Assembly: GCF_002078875.1 (NCBI RefSeq) | Contig: NC_034410.1 | Location: 97,424,384 to 97,488,383 of the forward strand | Direction: 5' to 3' | DNA: 64,000 bases | Origin: Numida meleagris | Taxonomy: Eukaryota > Chordata > Aves > Galliformes > Numididae | Shown here: piece by piece, positions 23,677 through 36,744 of the stretch | Layout of the letters: every line of letters starts with the position of its first letter | How positions within the stretch are numbered: position 1 is the stretch's first letter | The notes under the pieces: generated by a model | The model's input: only the letters and a program-made list of their open reading frames with translations | Told to the model about the DNA's origin: nothing | Databases searched by the model: none | Program-made: the position numbers and the translations under genes

Positions 23677-25240
23677 GTGCCTGGTCAGTCAATAGCTGTG
23701 GCGTACCCTCATGCTGCGTGCCTGCCTTTGTGCCTCCAATCAATGTGTATTCCAGTGTAGGTTTTATTCCTCCCTGGCTATTGCCTGGGGCAGTCTCTAC
23801 AAGCACGCATAGATTTTTTACACCAGCTAGTTTGTGGCTCTAAAACTTTTCTTTCAGTGTCTTTCCCACTCGGAGATACAGCAATAAGTCCTCTTTTGTC
23901 AAGATCTAACTACAAACCTCAGGCAGAAAAACAAGCACCTGGGCCATCTGCAGTACCGCAGAAATTCTCTCAACTAGTTTACTATTTTTCATTGCAATTT
24001 TTTTTTTGGACAGACTTTCTAGATGGTCTTCAGAATTTGGTGCTGTATGTCAGACAACATAATTCATTGCTTGGAATGTAAGTCTTTATTCAAGGAATTG
24101 GATATTCACTAATACTAGTTTTTGGTGTTGCTTGCCAGCTTTGGGTGACCTGATTGGCATTTCAGTCCCTGGCTGTGAGATCTGAGATTCATGCATTTAT
24201 CTTGATCCTTTCCTCCCCTACTCACACCAGAAAGCAACCATTGGAGGAAGAATCATTACCAAAAACATAGAAAACAGGTCATTTGGCTGAGTCGAGAACA
24301 GATAGTATTTTGGGACTGGAAAGGACATTTAGGAACTCTGAAGTAAGCTCAATAACAGGCTCATCACACACACACTTCTTTTAAATTTTAAAAATGTTTT
24401 TTGTTTTGAGGGGGGAAGGGCTAGGATCTGAGCTACACACAGTTATAATGTGGACTGGTTTTACTGAGGGTTTTATTTTTTTAAACCGAAGTACTGTTAC
24501 TACTCACACTGTGAATACTGTTTTATTGTTATAGAAATTTATATTGGTACTGTTCATCCGTTCATATATACTTTTTCCCTAAATGGGACTGTGTGTGTAT
24601 GATGTATTAAGCGTATGTGCATCAGTAGAGTCATATCTGCACCAGAAGAATGTACCAATATTACTGTACAAATCATTTTTAGTAAAGGTGAACAACTTTT
24701 ATGGATACTTTGGCCTATACTTCAGCTAATTGATATACATAAGTAAAATATAAGTAAATAAATAAAATATAAGTAAATAAATAAAATATAAGTAAAATAT
24801 CAACATGAAAAATGACAACAATCATTGAAAGGCAGAGAAAAAGTTGGAATTTTTATTTCCCTATAGTTGGTGAAAAATAATCAATATGGCAGTAGGTAGT
24901 GCAGTCACAGTTGCAATGTTTTCGTTACAAATGAGTTTGGTATTGGCTAGCAGAAATAAGCTTGGGGCAAAGCTCACACGATCTGTACACAATGTGGTTG
25001 AAAGAGAGCAAGAGCTTTCGATCTCTTCAAAGGCAAAAGAATAAAAGAAAAAAGAAAAGAAAAAAAGGCTAATTTTCTTAATAAGTAGATGCATGGGGAA
25101 AAAAAATATTGTTTCAATATATTTTTTAGCTGTGTTCTTAGGGCAAATTTTATTTAAACATCCGATTCCTCCTGAACATCCCCATCAGTCTTAATGCAGC
25201 TTGTACACATGTTTAGGCTTATAAACGTGACAGAACAGTT
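23677..25240. other. Intergenic DNA, no gene seen
   Basis: AT-rich sequence between two CR1 copies. It contains a short tandem repeat at 24741-24800 and an A-rich stretch near 25040-25065. ORFs are short and featureless. Confidence 0.8.
24741..24800. repeat. Short AT-rich tandem repeat
   Basis: Two perfect 19-bp units (aagtaaataaataaaatat, 24752-24770 and 24771-24789) are flanked by two 11-bp partial units (aagtaaaatat) at 24741-24751 and 24790-24800. Confidence 0.9.
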
Positions 25241-25254
25241 GCTGCAAACTGATA

Positions 25255-25757
25255 AATGGTTTGGAGAGGGACGTTTGGAAAGGGTCCAGAGGAGGGGCAC
25301 AAAGATGATCCAAGGGCTGGAGCACCTCTCCTATGAAGACAGGCTGAAGGAACTGGGCTTGTTCAGCCTGGAGAAGAGAAGGCTGCGAGGTGACCTCATT
25401 GCAGCCTTCTGATATTTGGAGGGAGTTTATAAATATGAGGGAAATCAACTTCTTACACGGGTAGATAGTGATAGGACAAGGGGGAATGATTTTAAGCTAA
25501 AGGAAGGGAGATTTAGATTAAATGTCAGGGGGAAGGTTTTTAGTGAGAGAGTGGTGAGGTGCTGGAACAGGTTGCCCAGAAAGGCTGTGGGTGTCCCGTC
25601 CATGGATGTGTTTAAGGCCAGGCTGGATGGCTTCTTGGGCAATCTGATCTAGTGCTTGATCTAGTGGCTGGCAGCCCTGTGTGTGGCAGGGGAGTTGGAA
25701 CTTGATGATCCTTGAGGTCCTTCCAACCCAAGCCATTCTGTGATTCTATGATTTTGT
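25255..25757 (+). repeat. CR1 LINE fragment with ORF2 C-terminal coding remnant
   Basis: A plus-strand CR1 of about 500 bp. Its translation retains the ORF2 C-terminus: [20 protein letters not shown] and [20 protein letters not shown] (25194-25412 frame), then SDRTRGNDFKLKEGRFRLN and ERVVRCWNRLPRKAVG (25416-25652 frame). One in-frame TGA separates the two. It ends with 'cattctgtgattctatgat', the CR1 3' tail. It is 5'-truncated but one of the better preserved copies here. Confidence 0.95.
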
Positions 25758-26404
25758 GTCTGTACAGTTAGTTTCCACTGTACAGTCTTTCATGTATCTT
25801 CCCTATATGTCATCCGTCATCCTTCACACCTAAGCTATTGCTGCAGTGTATTTTTTTGCATGCAGTTTGTTTAGCCTCCCACCATGTTTTGTATGTTTTC
25901 AGGTTTAGTCCAGGCTGAATTTATTTCAAAGTAAATATTTAAAAGAAAAGTATTCCTTTGGGAAGTAGGGAGAGAACAGGGTTGATTGACTAGAGCAGCT
26001 GTTAAAACCAGTGTCTCTCAGCTTGGAGGATATTGATAGAATATTAACAGACTGGTCACCTTTCCAGTGGAGGGAACTCTTGCTAGTCAGCTAAGTGCAT
26101 CAGCACAGTTAATTTATATGTCTCTTTAATCAATCTTTCACATAGTCTTTTCTGAGATACTCATGTGAACTATGTTACTATTATAATTCACGAATCTTTT
26201 CAATACCCATTTAAGTTTTCATTATACCTATGTTATAGATGTGAGACCGAGGCCCTGTTATTTTTGGCTGTGTCTTATTTTACAATGATTTGAAACATTT
26301 TAGATGATTATTTGGTGTCTTAAGCCTTGAACCTGTTGCAAACTGGTTGAATATTGCTGTTTTGAAAAGGGTGGCAAAATGGTTTTTAAGACTATGTTAG
26401 TCAA

Positions 26405-26650
26405 AATCATAGAATCGTAGAATAGAATCATAGAATAAACCAGCTTGCAAGGGACCCACAAGGATCATTGTGTTCAGTTCCTGGCTCCACACAGAACTGC
26501 CCAAAAATCAGACCATATGTCTGAGGCCATTGTCCAGAGGCTTCTTGAACTCCGACAGCTTGGAGCGTTGGTCACTTTCCAAGGGAAGCTGTTCCAATGT
26601 TAGAGCAGCCTCCCAGTGAAGAACCTTTTCCTAATATCCAACCTGAACTT
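26405..26650 (-). repeat. CR1 LINE 3' fragment
   Basis: Starts with an expanded tail (atcatagaatcgtagaatag, atcatagaataaacc) and has antisense words 'gttcctggctccacacagaa' and 'cttttcctaatatccaacct'. The subfamily resembles the plus-strand copies near 28500 and 53990. Confidence 0.9.
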
Positions 26651-28035
26651 TGAATGAATACAAGATGGGGGCTTACCTGCACATACGACCAGAATGGAGT
26701 CCAAAACCAAGATTTCAAGTCTTGTAGTGTAGCACATGGGACAAGTTATATCACCTCAGAAGAGTCATCCTAGAAACAGCAGTCTTGAGCTACCCAGGAA
26801 GAAAAGCTCAGCACTGAAGTGTAGCCAATATCTCTCTTCCAGGCAGACTTCGAAGTTTTAAACAGCTTTTGCAAGGTCTAGAGCAGAATCTTGATCCTCC
26901 CTCCTAGACCAATCTCCTAAGTATTCTGCTGGGGAAAGAAAAATAAAGTGTGTTAACAGCCAAATGAGTGCTTTACAGACAATTCTTTCTCAAATGTAAA
27001 TGAACTCAGTGACTTCTGTATTGCAAGACCAAATTTTATCTTCCGTTAACTTCCTTGCTCCTTTTTCTGTTCTGTAAATTTGTGAAAAGATGTCAATATT
27101 CTGTGTCTTTTAGCAACTTCTTTTTTTTTTCTGTAAACAATCAGTTACCTTTTTTGCCAGTATTCAGAAAATTCATCAACTCTGAATATTTCCCCCTTTT
27201 TACAGGTTGATCAACTGTGATTCCCATGTGAATTTGAGGTATACTTACTACATTATTCTTATTCTGAGCAATAAGACCCTTTTTAAATGTGTTTGTTTCT
27301 CTCTGGACTTAAAATTTGCTTGCTGTTTGAGTGAACTGGAAAAAAACATTTTTTTCCCAGGCTACCAGAACCCATTCTTAGATTTGAAAGACTAGCAGTT
27401 CTGAGCGATACTGCACCCTATTTCAGTTCCTTAATGTCTTTTTTTTCCCCCTTGAAAATTCAATATTAGCATCATTGCATCCGTATTGTTCTCATTTTTG
27501 ACAAATTCTATACATACATGGGATATTTATCATCCAGTATCAACATGTCAGATTGACTATGATTAAATCAAAGTAGAAACCAAACAAAAATTAGAGTCTG
27601 CAAACAGCCCTGCATGGTCTTTATTGCGCTATTGATTTTAAGCAGATCTCCTCATTGATTTTGGTGGGGAGTTTGGCAAAAAATCAATAGTATGAGATGG
27701 CTGTTGATTGCACCTCAAAATCTGTACAAAGACAATAAAAGGTTTCTATGTGAGGGGGCCTTTTCACTACTAGCATTAGTGTAAGAGTTAGTGGGGCATA
27801 TTCTGATCACTGTCACTTCAGAACGAGTTTTCCTTTAACAGATGATGCAGCTCATGCACACAGAAAACAGGCTGTACACGTGCAGTTCATACCTTTCTTT
27901 ATGCAGGAGTGAACAGGCAACATCATGGATTTCCACATCATCGTGGGATAAGGATAATATCTGCACATATAGAGGTTCTTAGGAGAGATGGAAGGAAAGA
28001 AGTCTCTTTAATGTTTTTATAAATGTTCTAGATGC
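26651..28035. other. Intergenic DNA, no gene seen
   Basis: AT-rich sequence with T-runs near 27120. No recognisable coding exon, RNA gene or repeat family was found between the two CR1 fragments. Confidence 0.75.
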
Positions 28036-28039
28036 ACAT

Positions 28040-28562
28040 GTTTTCAGGCAACACTAAATTAGGAGCTGCTGACTCCCTCGAGAGCAGAGAGGCCTTGCAG
28101 AGACATCTTGGCAAACAGGATGGTTAGGCAATCACCATACACATGAAGTTTAACAAGAGCAAGTGCCAAGTTCTACACCACTGGTGGAGCGGCTCTGGAG
28201 TGATATACAGGCTGGGGCTGAGAGGCAGGAGAGCACTGTGGAAAGGGATCTGGGGGTTACGGCTGACAGCAAGTTGAACCAGAGTCAGCAGTGTGCCCTG
28301 ACAGCCAGAAGGGCCAACCACACCTTGGGGTGCATCAGGCCCTGCACTGCCACTGAGGGAGGGGAAGGGCTGTCCCACTGTGCTTTGCGCTGTGCAGCCT
28401 CATCTCCAGCCCGCTGGAGTTCAAGAAGTGTCTGGCCAACACTCTCAGAAATATAGATTGATTTTTAGGTGGTCCTGTGTGGAGCCAGGAGTTGGACTCA
28501 GTGATCCTTGTGGGTCCCTTCCAACTTGAGGTATTCTATGGTTTCAAGATTCTATGATTCTA
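28040..28562 (+). repeat. CR1 LINE fragment (internally deleted)
   Basis: A plus-strand copy. 'atgaagtttaacaagagcaa' followed by 'gtgccaagttctacac' corresponds to the ORF2 region after the RT core, and 'aaagggatctgggggttacg' plus 'agtcagcagtgtgccctgac' continue it. It then jumps to the 3' end ('ggagccaggagttggactca', 'caagattctatgattcta'). Confidence 0.9.
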
Positions 28563-31500
28563 AGTAGACCATAGTTTAGATAAGAACGGGGAAAGAGGCA
28601 CTCAGTCCCTGTTTTTAACAAATATGGAAATTCAGAATGCCTGCACACTTTAGCTATGGATTTGTGTAGTCTTCCACAAGAAAGAGTTTGTTTTTTGAAG
28701 GCAGCAAGCTCCCCATCTCCTATGAAAAGATGTCTTAGAAAGGTATTTTGCTGAATTTCTTGGTTCACAGAGAATTATTATCAAAGGAGCAACATCTTTC
28801 TTTTCATTGGTTTCAGTGGAACAGCTTTATAGTTTTACAGTGGCTTCAGATTTAATTTTGTAGTCACACTTTACATTCAGTTTTACAGTTCTGTTTGTTT
28901 TAAATGTAACAAGATTCATTTTTAAAGAAGACAGCAGTTTTGAAAGCTTCAATACATGTCTAAGAAATATGGAACTCCATCCATCCATGGCAATCAAACA
29001 GGCTTTACTACTCTTGTTGGTCATTCCACATCATGATCTTTCATGGTACCCAAAATTAGAAATACCGACTATCTTGTTGATGTCTGTGCAATCAGATTGG
29101 ATTTTTACTGGTGCATTATTTATTTTTTTCTGAATCAAAGTTTGGAATAAACTTCAGAAGAGCTTTGAAAAATGTAAAGAGTATTTTTGCTGATGCAAGC
29201 CCATTTACCTCTGTCCTGTTTCTAGCAATGCTTCAAATAGACTCAGATATAATACACTTGCTATTGAAGTGAGAAACTCAGCAGAAGGCAAAAAATAAAA
29301 ATAAAATCCTGCACATAAATGGATTTATAAGCAAATTCTTGGGAAAAAATTAATCATCCAACTATTGTAACATGATAAAAGATGAAACATATCTTCAAGG
29401 CATATGCAATCTTATGGATCTCAGGTTGTTATAATAAGCTTAACTGACCAACTTTCCTCCTTTTCATTTGTTCTTTTCGTAGCAATTTCAGGGAGCTATT
29501 TGTTAGATAGCTTTTTTTTTTTTTTTAAATTCATTTTAGTTGAAATCATCTCTGAGGTTTGATAATCAATGTTGCCAGTTACTATGATTAACTTGGGAGC
29601 CTTAAGATTGAAGAGTCACAATTAGATTAAGATATTAAAATACATTATTCATTACAAAGAATAGTAGATTTTTTTCCTTCTTAAATGCAGTCATTATATG
29701 GATTGGCTCTATTGTAACAAATCGCTTTTAAAAACTCAAGATTTTTCCTTTCTTATATAAATCTCTGAAGTAATACAGAGTAAATTCCCTGTAGATGAAG
29801 ATCTAGATCTCAGAGAAAGTCAGAAATTAAATGTTTTCTATCCCATACAAACACACATACATGCACACACATACACATATGAAAACTAATTATTGTTTTT
29901 AGTTCATGAAATGTTAATTTTGAGATCTTGAACTGCTAAGAACTTGAAAAGTTTATGCATTTCAAGACCACTAGGTGCTGCCTGTTCACTTCAGTATATT
30001 AAACCTAGGCAGTCTCTTATAAGTGAGTGCGAGGAAATACGTGAATTATTCATGATATCAAACTAAATTTGAGACCTTTTGCTTCCAAATGTAGCCTGAA
30101 AAACTGAGAATAAAGCAAAAAATACAGCAGAGAGCTTATGATGTGTAATTAGAGGAGACATATCCTCGGCCACTTAGTTTTGAACCCTTAATTAGTGACA
30201 TGGTGAATAAAAGATATCAAGAAAATCCTGCAGAAAGTCCTTCCAATGTTTTAAGACGGGAAAACACAAAGAGCCCTCTCGTATTCTGGTCTGACTGGCA
30301 TAGTAGGGATTTACTGTCAAGCGATTACTGAAAATTGAAAAATGTAATTAAGGCTCACTTAAAAGTTTCTAATCTCACTTCAGCTCTGACGCTCATTATC
30401 ATCTTAAATGTGACATCCATTGTTTTTAAAATAACAAGTGAAGAGCTGGGTTCCTGCAGTTAACACTCACTCTTTCCTAATATATTTCATTACCTGCTAA
30501 TTCTTTGTATGTAAAGGACAGGCACGAAGAAAAGAAGAAAGTTTTTCTACGTTGTTCTAGTAGAAAGAAATAGTACAAATTTCTAGCTTTAAATGAAACT
30601 GTAATAATAGTAAATATGCTTAGGAATTAAATGCCAGTAGCAATCACAACATGTAAATAAACCATCCAAAGACAAATGGAAGTTTATGGCTGCATGGAAC
30701 AGCTTGGAAAACTTTGTGAGTTTGCTGTTCTTATCAAACCTGTATTCCTACATTCAGGAAGATGGACTGGGTTGAGATAAATATGAGACAAGAAATAGAA
30801 GAAATTTGTATTGACAATGTGTCAGTATTCATGCGTTATGATAAATGAAACTGTTATTGAGATAAAACATGCAGTAAGAAGAAAGTGAAGTAATTTCTGT
30901 TTCGTTCCTTTGATATTACTGTTCTCTAGTGAAGAAGGGAAGACGTTTCATTGTTCCTTTGATTCAGGTAGACCATTTCTTCAGTAGCAAGAATAATGGA
31001 GATGTGAAACTAATGTTGAAAGACAGACCAAGCATTATCGGCAGTTTATGCAAAGATCTGGTTAAAAATTTGAAAGATTTGTTCTCTCCATGTCAGGAAA
31101 ATGAAGCTAAGAATGAAGCTGTATTGCTTTCAAGGTCTGGAAAAGAAATGCTTGAGTAAACAATAAAACACAGTACATTAACAGCCTGGGAAAAAAAAGA
31201 TTTATCACCTCTGTAAAAATTCTATCAATGTCTCATGTATAGATTGTCTTAAGGGAATACGTAAACAAGTGGCAATGCCCAAGAGAGCAGGCTAACAATA
31301 AAAGCACAGGAAAGATTCTGAAGCAAAGTTTAGAAACCATAAAATCCTGCATGTTCAGCTTTCAGTTTCCCCTCCTTTTAATAGCACAGTGGAAATTATA
31401 CATCCCAGAATGATATTATGATCCAGAAATTGGAATGCGAATCAAAACACACTCCACATTATATTCATCTGCTAGAAATCCCTACACCATTTAAGCTAAT

Positions 31501-32380
31501 TGGAGGTTTATTATTTTTTTTCTCTTCTAATTTCAGTGTAGCCTCATCCATCACTGGTTTGGCTGTTCTTGCACTTTAAGCACTAGTTTAAGAAGAGGAG
31601 GCTGCTACTGGTCCTGAGGAGCAGGAACGACATTCCCAACCACATTTCTGAAATCCTTCTTTTTCACAGGTACAGTCAGGTTTGGAGCCATGCACTCCCA
31701 ATGTTCTCTGCTGCAGATGTTCTCTTCTTTTGCAGAGAAAGAGGCTTGGCATCAACTATTCATACTGGCAGCATTGTGTGACATTTATACAAACGTGGAC
31801 AAATGAAAAACAATGCATACTGGAGGTGGGAGCAGCAGTCAAGCTCATCTGTTCTACTTTTTTTGTAGTGCGTATTCTATTTCCCAGCTCTAGAGATGAG
31901 CATCATTTGGGGAAAACTAATTGTTCGTACCATATATTTCTCCAGTGCATTTGCCAGGAAAAACAGCTTTACATCATGGCTAGGGTACTGAAGAGGTCCT
32001 GGTGCCAGAACCTGCCCCAAAGAACAGTGACCAGCTGTACAGCGTCAGTACTTTAAATTCCAAATTCCCAAAAACTCGTAAGATTTAAGTGTGTTATTTT
32101 CAGTTACATGTGACAAGCTTGACCAAAGGACATGCTTAGTGCACATCACTCACTGCTCAGAGATTAATGTGTAAATGCCGAGCCTGTGTCTGATCACACT
32201 GTTACAAGGTGTAGAGCTTTACTTGTAGTGAAGCTGGCTTCTTTATGACAGTGATGATAAGATCACTGTAACAAGCTTCCCATTTTGTGGATCAAATATT
32301 TACTATAAGCAAGGAAGGAAAATACCTGGCTGCATTTTCTAAAATTAAGTATATTTGTATCAACAACTCATGTGTTGAAT
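28563..32380. other. Intergenic DNA, no gene seen
   Basis: About 3.8 kb of AT-rich DNA with T-runs (29510-29530) and a weak CA-rich patch (29850-29880). The ORFs at 30929-31159 and 31682-32056 show no domain, splice logic or codon pattern that I recognise. TAATTA-type homeodomain-like words occur near 30150-30200 but are expected by chance. Confidence 0.7.
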
Positions 32381-32382
32381 TT

Positions 32383-32990
32383 CATAGAATCATAGAGAGG
32401 TTTGGGCTGGAAGGGAACTTAAAGCCCACCCAGTCCCACCCACTGCCGTGGGCAGGGCTGCCCCCCACCAGCTCAGCTGCCCAGGGCCCCATCCAACCTG
32501 GCCTTGAGTGCCTCCAGGGATGGGGCACCCACAGCTTCTCTGGGCAGCTGTGCCAGCGCCTCACTGCCCTTTGAGTAACGAATTTCTTCCTAGTACCTAA
32601 TGTACATCTACCCTCTTTCAGTTTAAAGCTGCTACCCATTGTCCTATCACTACAGTCCCTGATAAAGCATCTCTCCTCACCTTTCCAGTAGGCCCCCTTT
32701 GAATACTGGAAGGCCACTATAAGGTCTCCCCAGGGCCTTCTCTTCTCCAGAACCCCAACACCCTGAGCCTACCTTCATAGGTGCTCCAGCTCTCTTATCA
32801 TCTTCGTGGCCTTCCAGAGGGCTCACTCCAACAGCTTTATGTCCTTCTCATGTAGGTGCCCCCAGAGCTGAATGCAGTACTGCAGATGAGCTCTCACAAG
32901 GGAAGAGTAGAGGTGGGCAACCACCTGCCTTGCCCTGCTGGTCACGCTTCTTTTGTTACAGTTGGCTTTGCTCTAGGCGCTGCATTTCTA
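32383..32990 (-). repeat. CR1 LINE fragment, about 0.6 kb
   Basis: A minus-strand CR1: tail side 'atagaatcatagagaggttt' at left, then 'ccatccaacctggccttgag', 'cattgtcctatcactaca' and 'ggtctccccagggccttctc'. It extends to ORF2 antisense near 'gctgaatgcagtactgcaga' and 'ctgctggtcacgcttctttt'. The minus-strand frame 32382-32717 keeps CR1 C-terminal residues (RDCSDRTMGSSFKLKEGR). Confidence 0.93.
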
Positions 32991-35900
32991 GCATTGTACT
33001 AGCGAATGTGGAGGAAACTCAGGGACCTATTTACTTGCTTAAATCTCATACAAAGTAGCAAGACAGTTGATCTTGTTACCATTATAAAATTAAACCGTCA
33101 ATCAATGTATTTTCATGGAAGACGCAGTTTACTTTCCAAGCATTGCTCTAAGGATTGCATCTGTCCTCCAATTTGCGTCCCACAGCTACTTTCTGGATTT
33201 CACCCTAGTGTTCCTCCCTTCCTTATTTGATTCCTAAATAGTCTTCATTTTGTTACTTTGTGTGTGTGTGTGTTAAGTGAAAGCCTGTTATCCCCCTAGA
33301 ACAAACTTCAGACAAGATGAGCAAAGGAGAGTAATTAAGCAACTCCTGCAGAGGCTCTTGTGTAATACTATGCTTTTTAAATTTTAAACCTGAAATTTTG
33401 ATAGTTTTAATTATTGCATACTAGTGTAAGGACCCTCTAATTACTTTTTCATTTTCAGTGACTTAACTGATAGCAGAGAGTGTACCAGTAATGATCTTTG
33501 GCTACACAGTGCTTTTCTCCTTTTAGTGAAAGGACAAAACATAATTATAGCTTATTAATGGACAAGGCAACAGTTATATACATACAGAAAAGAATTGTAT
33601 GTTTCTTATACAAAGCTACAGAGGGAAAACATTTGATGTGTAGATGCATTCTGTTTTATGGACTTCTTTTTTAATTTTGTTTTTCCTCTGAATACTGTCT
33701 TTTTCATTGGCTCATTTTGTGTGCTACACTATTTTGTTATTTAGCACCATATGTACATTTCTGTCTTATAGAAGGGGAAATGGACCAAAATTAAAGGAGC
33801 TTTTAGAATGGTTTTATTGGTTCTACTTCAAATGATTCCATCTTTTAGTTAGCCATAGATTTGAAAAACAGGAATTTAGAGCATGATGCAAAATTTTCAT
33901 GCTGCTGAATAACTCTTGCGATCTGCAAGCATCCCAAATGACATTTCAATATGTGTTTTTGCTATTTTAAAAACTCAGTTTTTCATATAATTCTAGTAAC
34001 AACAGGTAATATTTGAATTTAAATAGATTCTGGAATATTTAGTAAGTCTTTTGGCTGCAAAAAACCCTGCACATATTGCATTAATAAAACTAGACCATCT
34101 GCTTCCTGCCATGATCAATACATTATTTGTTAGGGAAGGGATAAATCTGTATTATAAGTTGTAGCTTTTTGTTTGTACTCCAAATCCTTTCAATTCAGTT
34201 CTTTAAAAAACAGCAAAAAGAAGTATGCCCTCCTACCCAGCCCCTAACAAATATTACCATGACTCAGAAATGTAATTTGAGATTAGATTATTTCCATTTC
34301 AAAAAGAGCTTTGAGAAGAGCAGATATGTGAAAGATGCAAAGCCACCACAGTCTTTGTGGACCACAATTTCTGAACTGTAAAGACTTCTATGTTATTTGT
34401 TCAAGATCTACCACAAGATGGCTCTCTAGCAACAAAAATAGTAAAAAATAAATCCAGAGCTAATTTTAAAAATATTTGTCGAGCTCTGACTGGGGAAAAG
34501 TCCGCAGGCACAGACCTTTGTGTGGTGCTGTTGGAGTTCAGGAAAAATAGCTCAGCTACCCCCTATAATATCAAACATATCAGGTGTTTTTCTGTTTTCT
34601 TTTCCCCCTCCTACCATGATGTTATTTGCTTATGGGAAGCCACTAGGATATAACAGTGCTCACTCAGTGATTCAGTGGTAGGTAGCCACATCCATCTGTG
34701 ACAAGTTAATGGTGTATTTGTTATGTGGATGCTGAGTGTAACAGCATAAGAACTCATTGCCATTATTAGCTGAAGAAAAAATTAAAAAAATTATGCCCAA
34801 TATAAAGAAAAAAATGAAGCATTTGTCCTTATTTTATACAATTTTGTTCTCTACTATAATTTTGAAAGGAAGACAAACATGCTCCAAACATCCATTTTTT
34901 TTTTTACTAAGGTTATATACATAGTTATTAGCTGACCGACACCCAGATTTGCTTTTTGGAAACAAAAGTTTGCATTTATGCAAAGGTCTAGAGAAAGAAT
35001 TTGAATGATGAAAATACATACTCAGTAAAATTATTATCCATAGCCATGGGCGGTAATAATCTTAAACACATGTGTATGTTTGAAGTGGCTGCTAGGAAAG
35101 GCCATCTCCCAAGAGCATGCACTGATTCTGGTAGAGATGAGAGCACTTCATATTTTTGTCCTTCAACTCATAGGTTATTGTCAAAAAGAAGAACTTCTCT
35201 ACCTGTAACAAGAGCTAGAACAAACTTCAACTCTTTTAAAGGGGGCAGCCATTTTTGGGGAGATGCTGGTTTGATCTATACACAACCACCACTGGACACC
35301 CAAAATGCAAAACACCTAGTCTAACTTCACTAGCCTAGTTTAGCTGAATTTGCCTTAGAGTTTATGCAAAGTTAACTTAGCAGCAGAAGAAATAACTTCA
35401 GCATCTAAGACTGATTTTCCCCCTTCTAATGTGAGCAGGGCAAACAAAATTTAGAGGAGAAAATCAGAAATTGTCCTTAACTGCATTTCATCTGTGAGTC
35501 ATGGCTGCTGGCTGTAGTTCAGTAATTGCCCACCTGAGAACTTCTGTTCCTGTGAAGACAAAAATCAAACAGATTAAATTCACCTATTTGAATTTCCCCC
35601 CTAGATGGAGCAGAAGAGCCCTTGCAGTCAGTTAACAACTCTCAGCTAAGACTTGTACCCATTAAGTTCACAGCGAGGCAAAATTATATTAGTTTGAACT
35701 ATCTTCAGCAGCTTGTTGAGATAACACGTCCTGTAGTTAAGAATAGAAGAGATGTAATGTTAGAATCTGGTTTTCCTTCCTTTTCAGTTGCTAGCTGCTA
35801 CCTGAGACTTGCTACCTGTTAGCAGCTGTGTGGAAAGGCTTAGTGAGTACCAATAAATCAAAGGCTGGCAAAGATTTAATGTGTTAGCGGGTTTGTTGTG

Positions 35901-36735
35901 ACTGAGCTTTGGTTGGAGAGCTTAGCCACAATCCATTGTTATTATGATTCTGATAGAGACCACTTCACAGAGGCTTGTGGTGCTCGTAATGAAATCTAAG
36001 AGGATTACTGTTTTGGACAGAGATTTATATCTATTCTTCCAAGCTCTAATAAGAAATCGTCCTAAGCCACACAAAATGGGATCTAGACTTTCCTAAAGTT
36101 TAGTTGTGTTCTGAATGAAGACTTTGATTCAGGCAAGCTATTTACAAGCATCAACAGATCCATGGAGACTTCCCGGTTGTCTGCACGGCTCCCTGTAGAG
36201 CAGTCCTGCAATATTCATAGAATGGCTTGGATTGGAAGGGGTCTGAATGATCACCTAGTTCCAACATTTTTGCCCCCTTTGATAAAAACTCTGTCTTGCA
36301 ATTCCTCAGCCCCAACCACATCCAAGTTTCTCATAAGGGGATTTTGCTGCCACGGTGACTTCTTTTGTTACTGTCCTTCAGATAAATCTTTTTTTCACTG
36401 GGGTACTTGCACTATCTTGAGCTAAGTTTACAGACAATGCTAGGAGAGTTGCCCTGTTTTGTTATAATGTGAGCCTTGTTTGGTTGACTATGAAAAATTG
36501 TGGGATAGAATATGTCTGTTGATTGACACTAAGTGAGACACAGAAACAACTGGATTAAACTGGAAGTCATAGCTATACTTTCCCCACACGATATTCCTAC
36601 CCTACTGCTCATACCCTGATCGCTCTCTTCATTGGAAAGGTAATATCCAGTTACAATCTGCTGCAAACTTAGTCTGATGAAAATGTCTCACTTCAGGTGT
36701 CCTTAGATCTGTGCAATGGACCAGACAGATTATAT
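32991..36735. other. Intergenic DNA, mostly featureless
   Basis: About 3.7 kb of AT-rich DNA. It has a (TG)n run at 33259-33274 and a short minus-strand CR1 scrap at 36214-36270. No gene or RNA was identified. Confidence 0.75.
36214..36270 (-). repeat. CR1 LINE 3'-end scrap
   Basis: 'attcatagaatggcttggat' then 'tggaaggggtctgaatgatc' match the antisense CR1 3' end. Similarity fades after about 60 bp. Confidence 0.65.
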
Positions 36736-36744
36736 CTGTTATTA

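Noticed and set aside
30929..31159. 76-codon frame beginning MKKGRRFIVPL
   Set aside because: It looks protein-like by composition but matches nothing I know and has no gene context.
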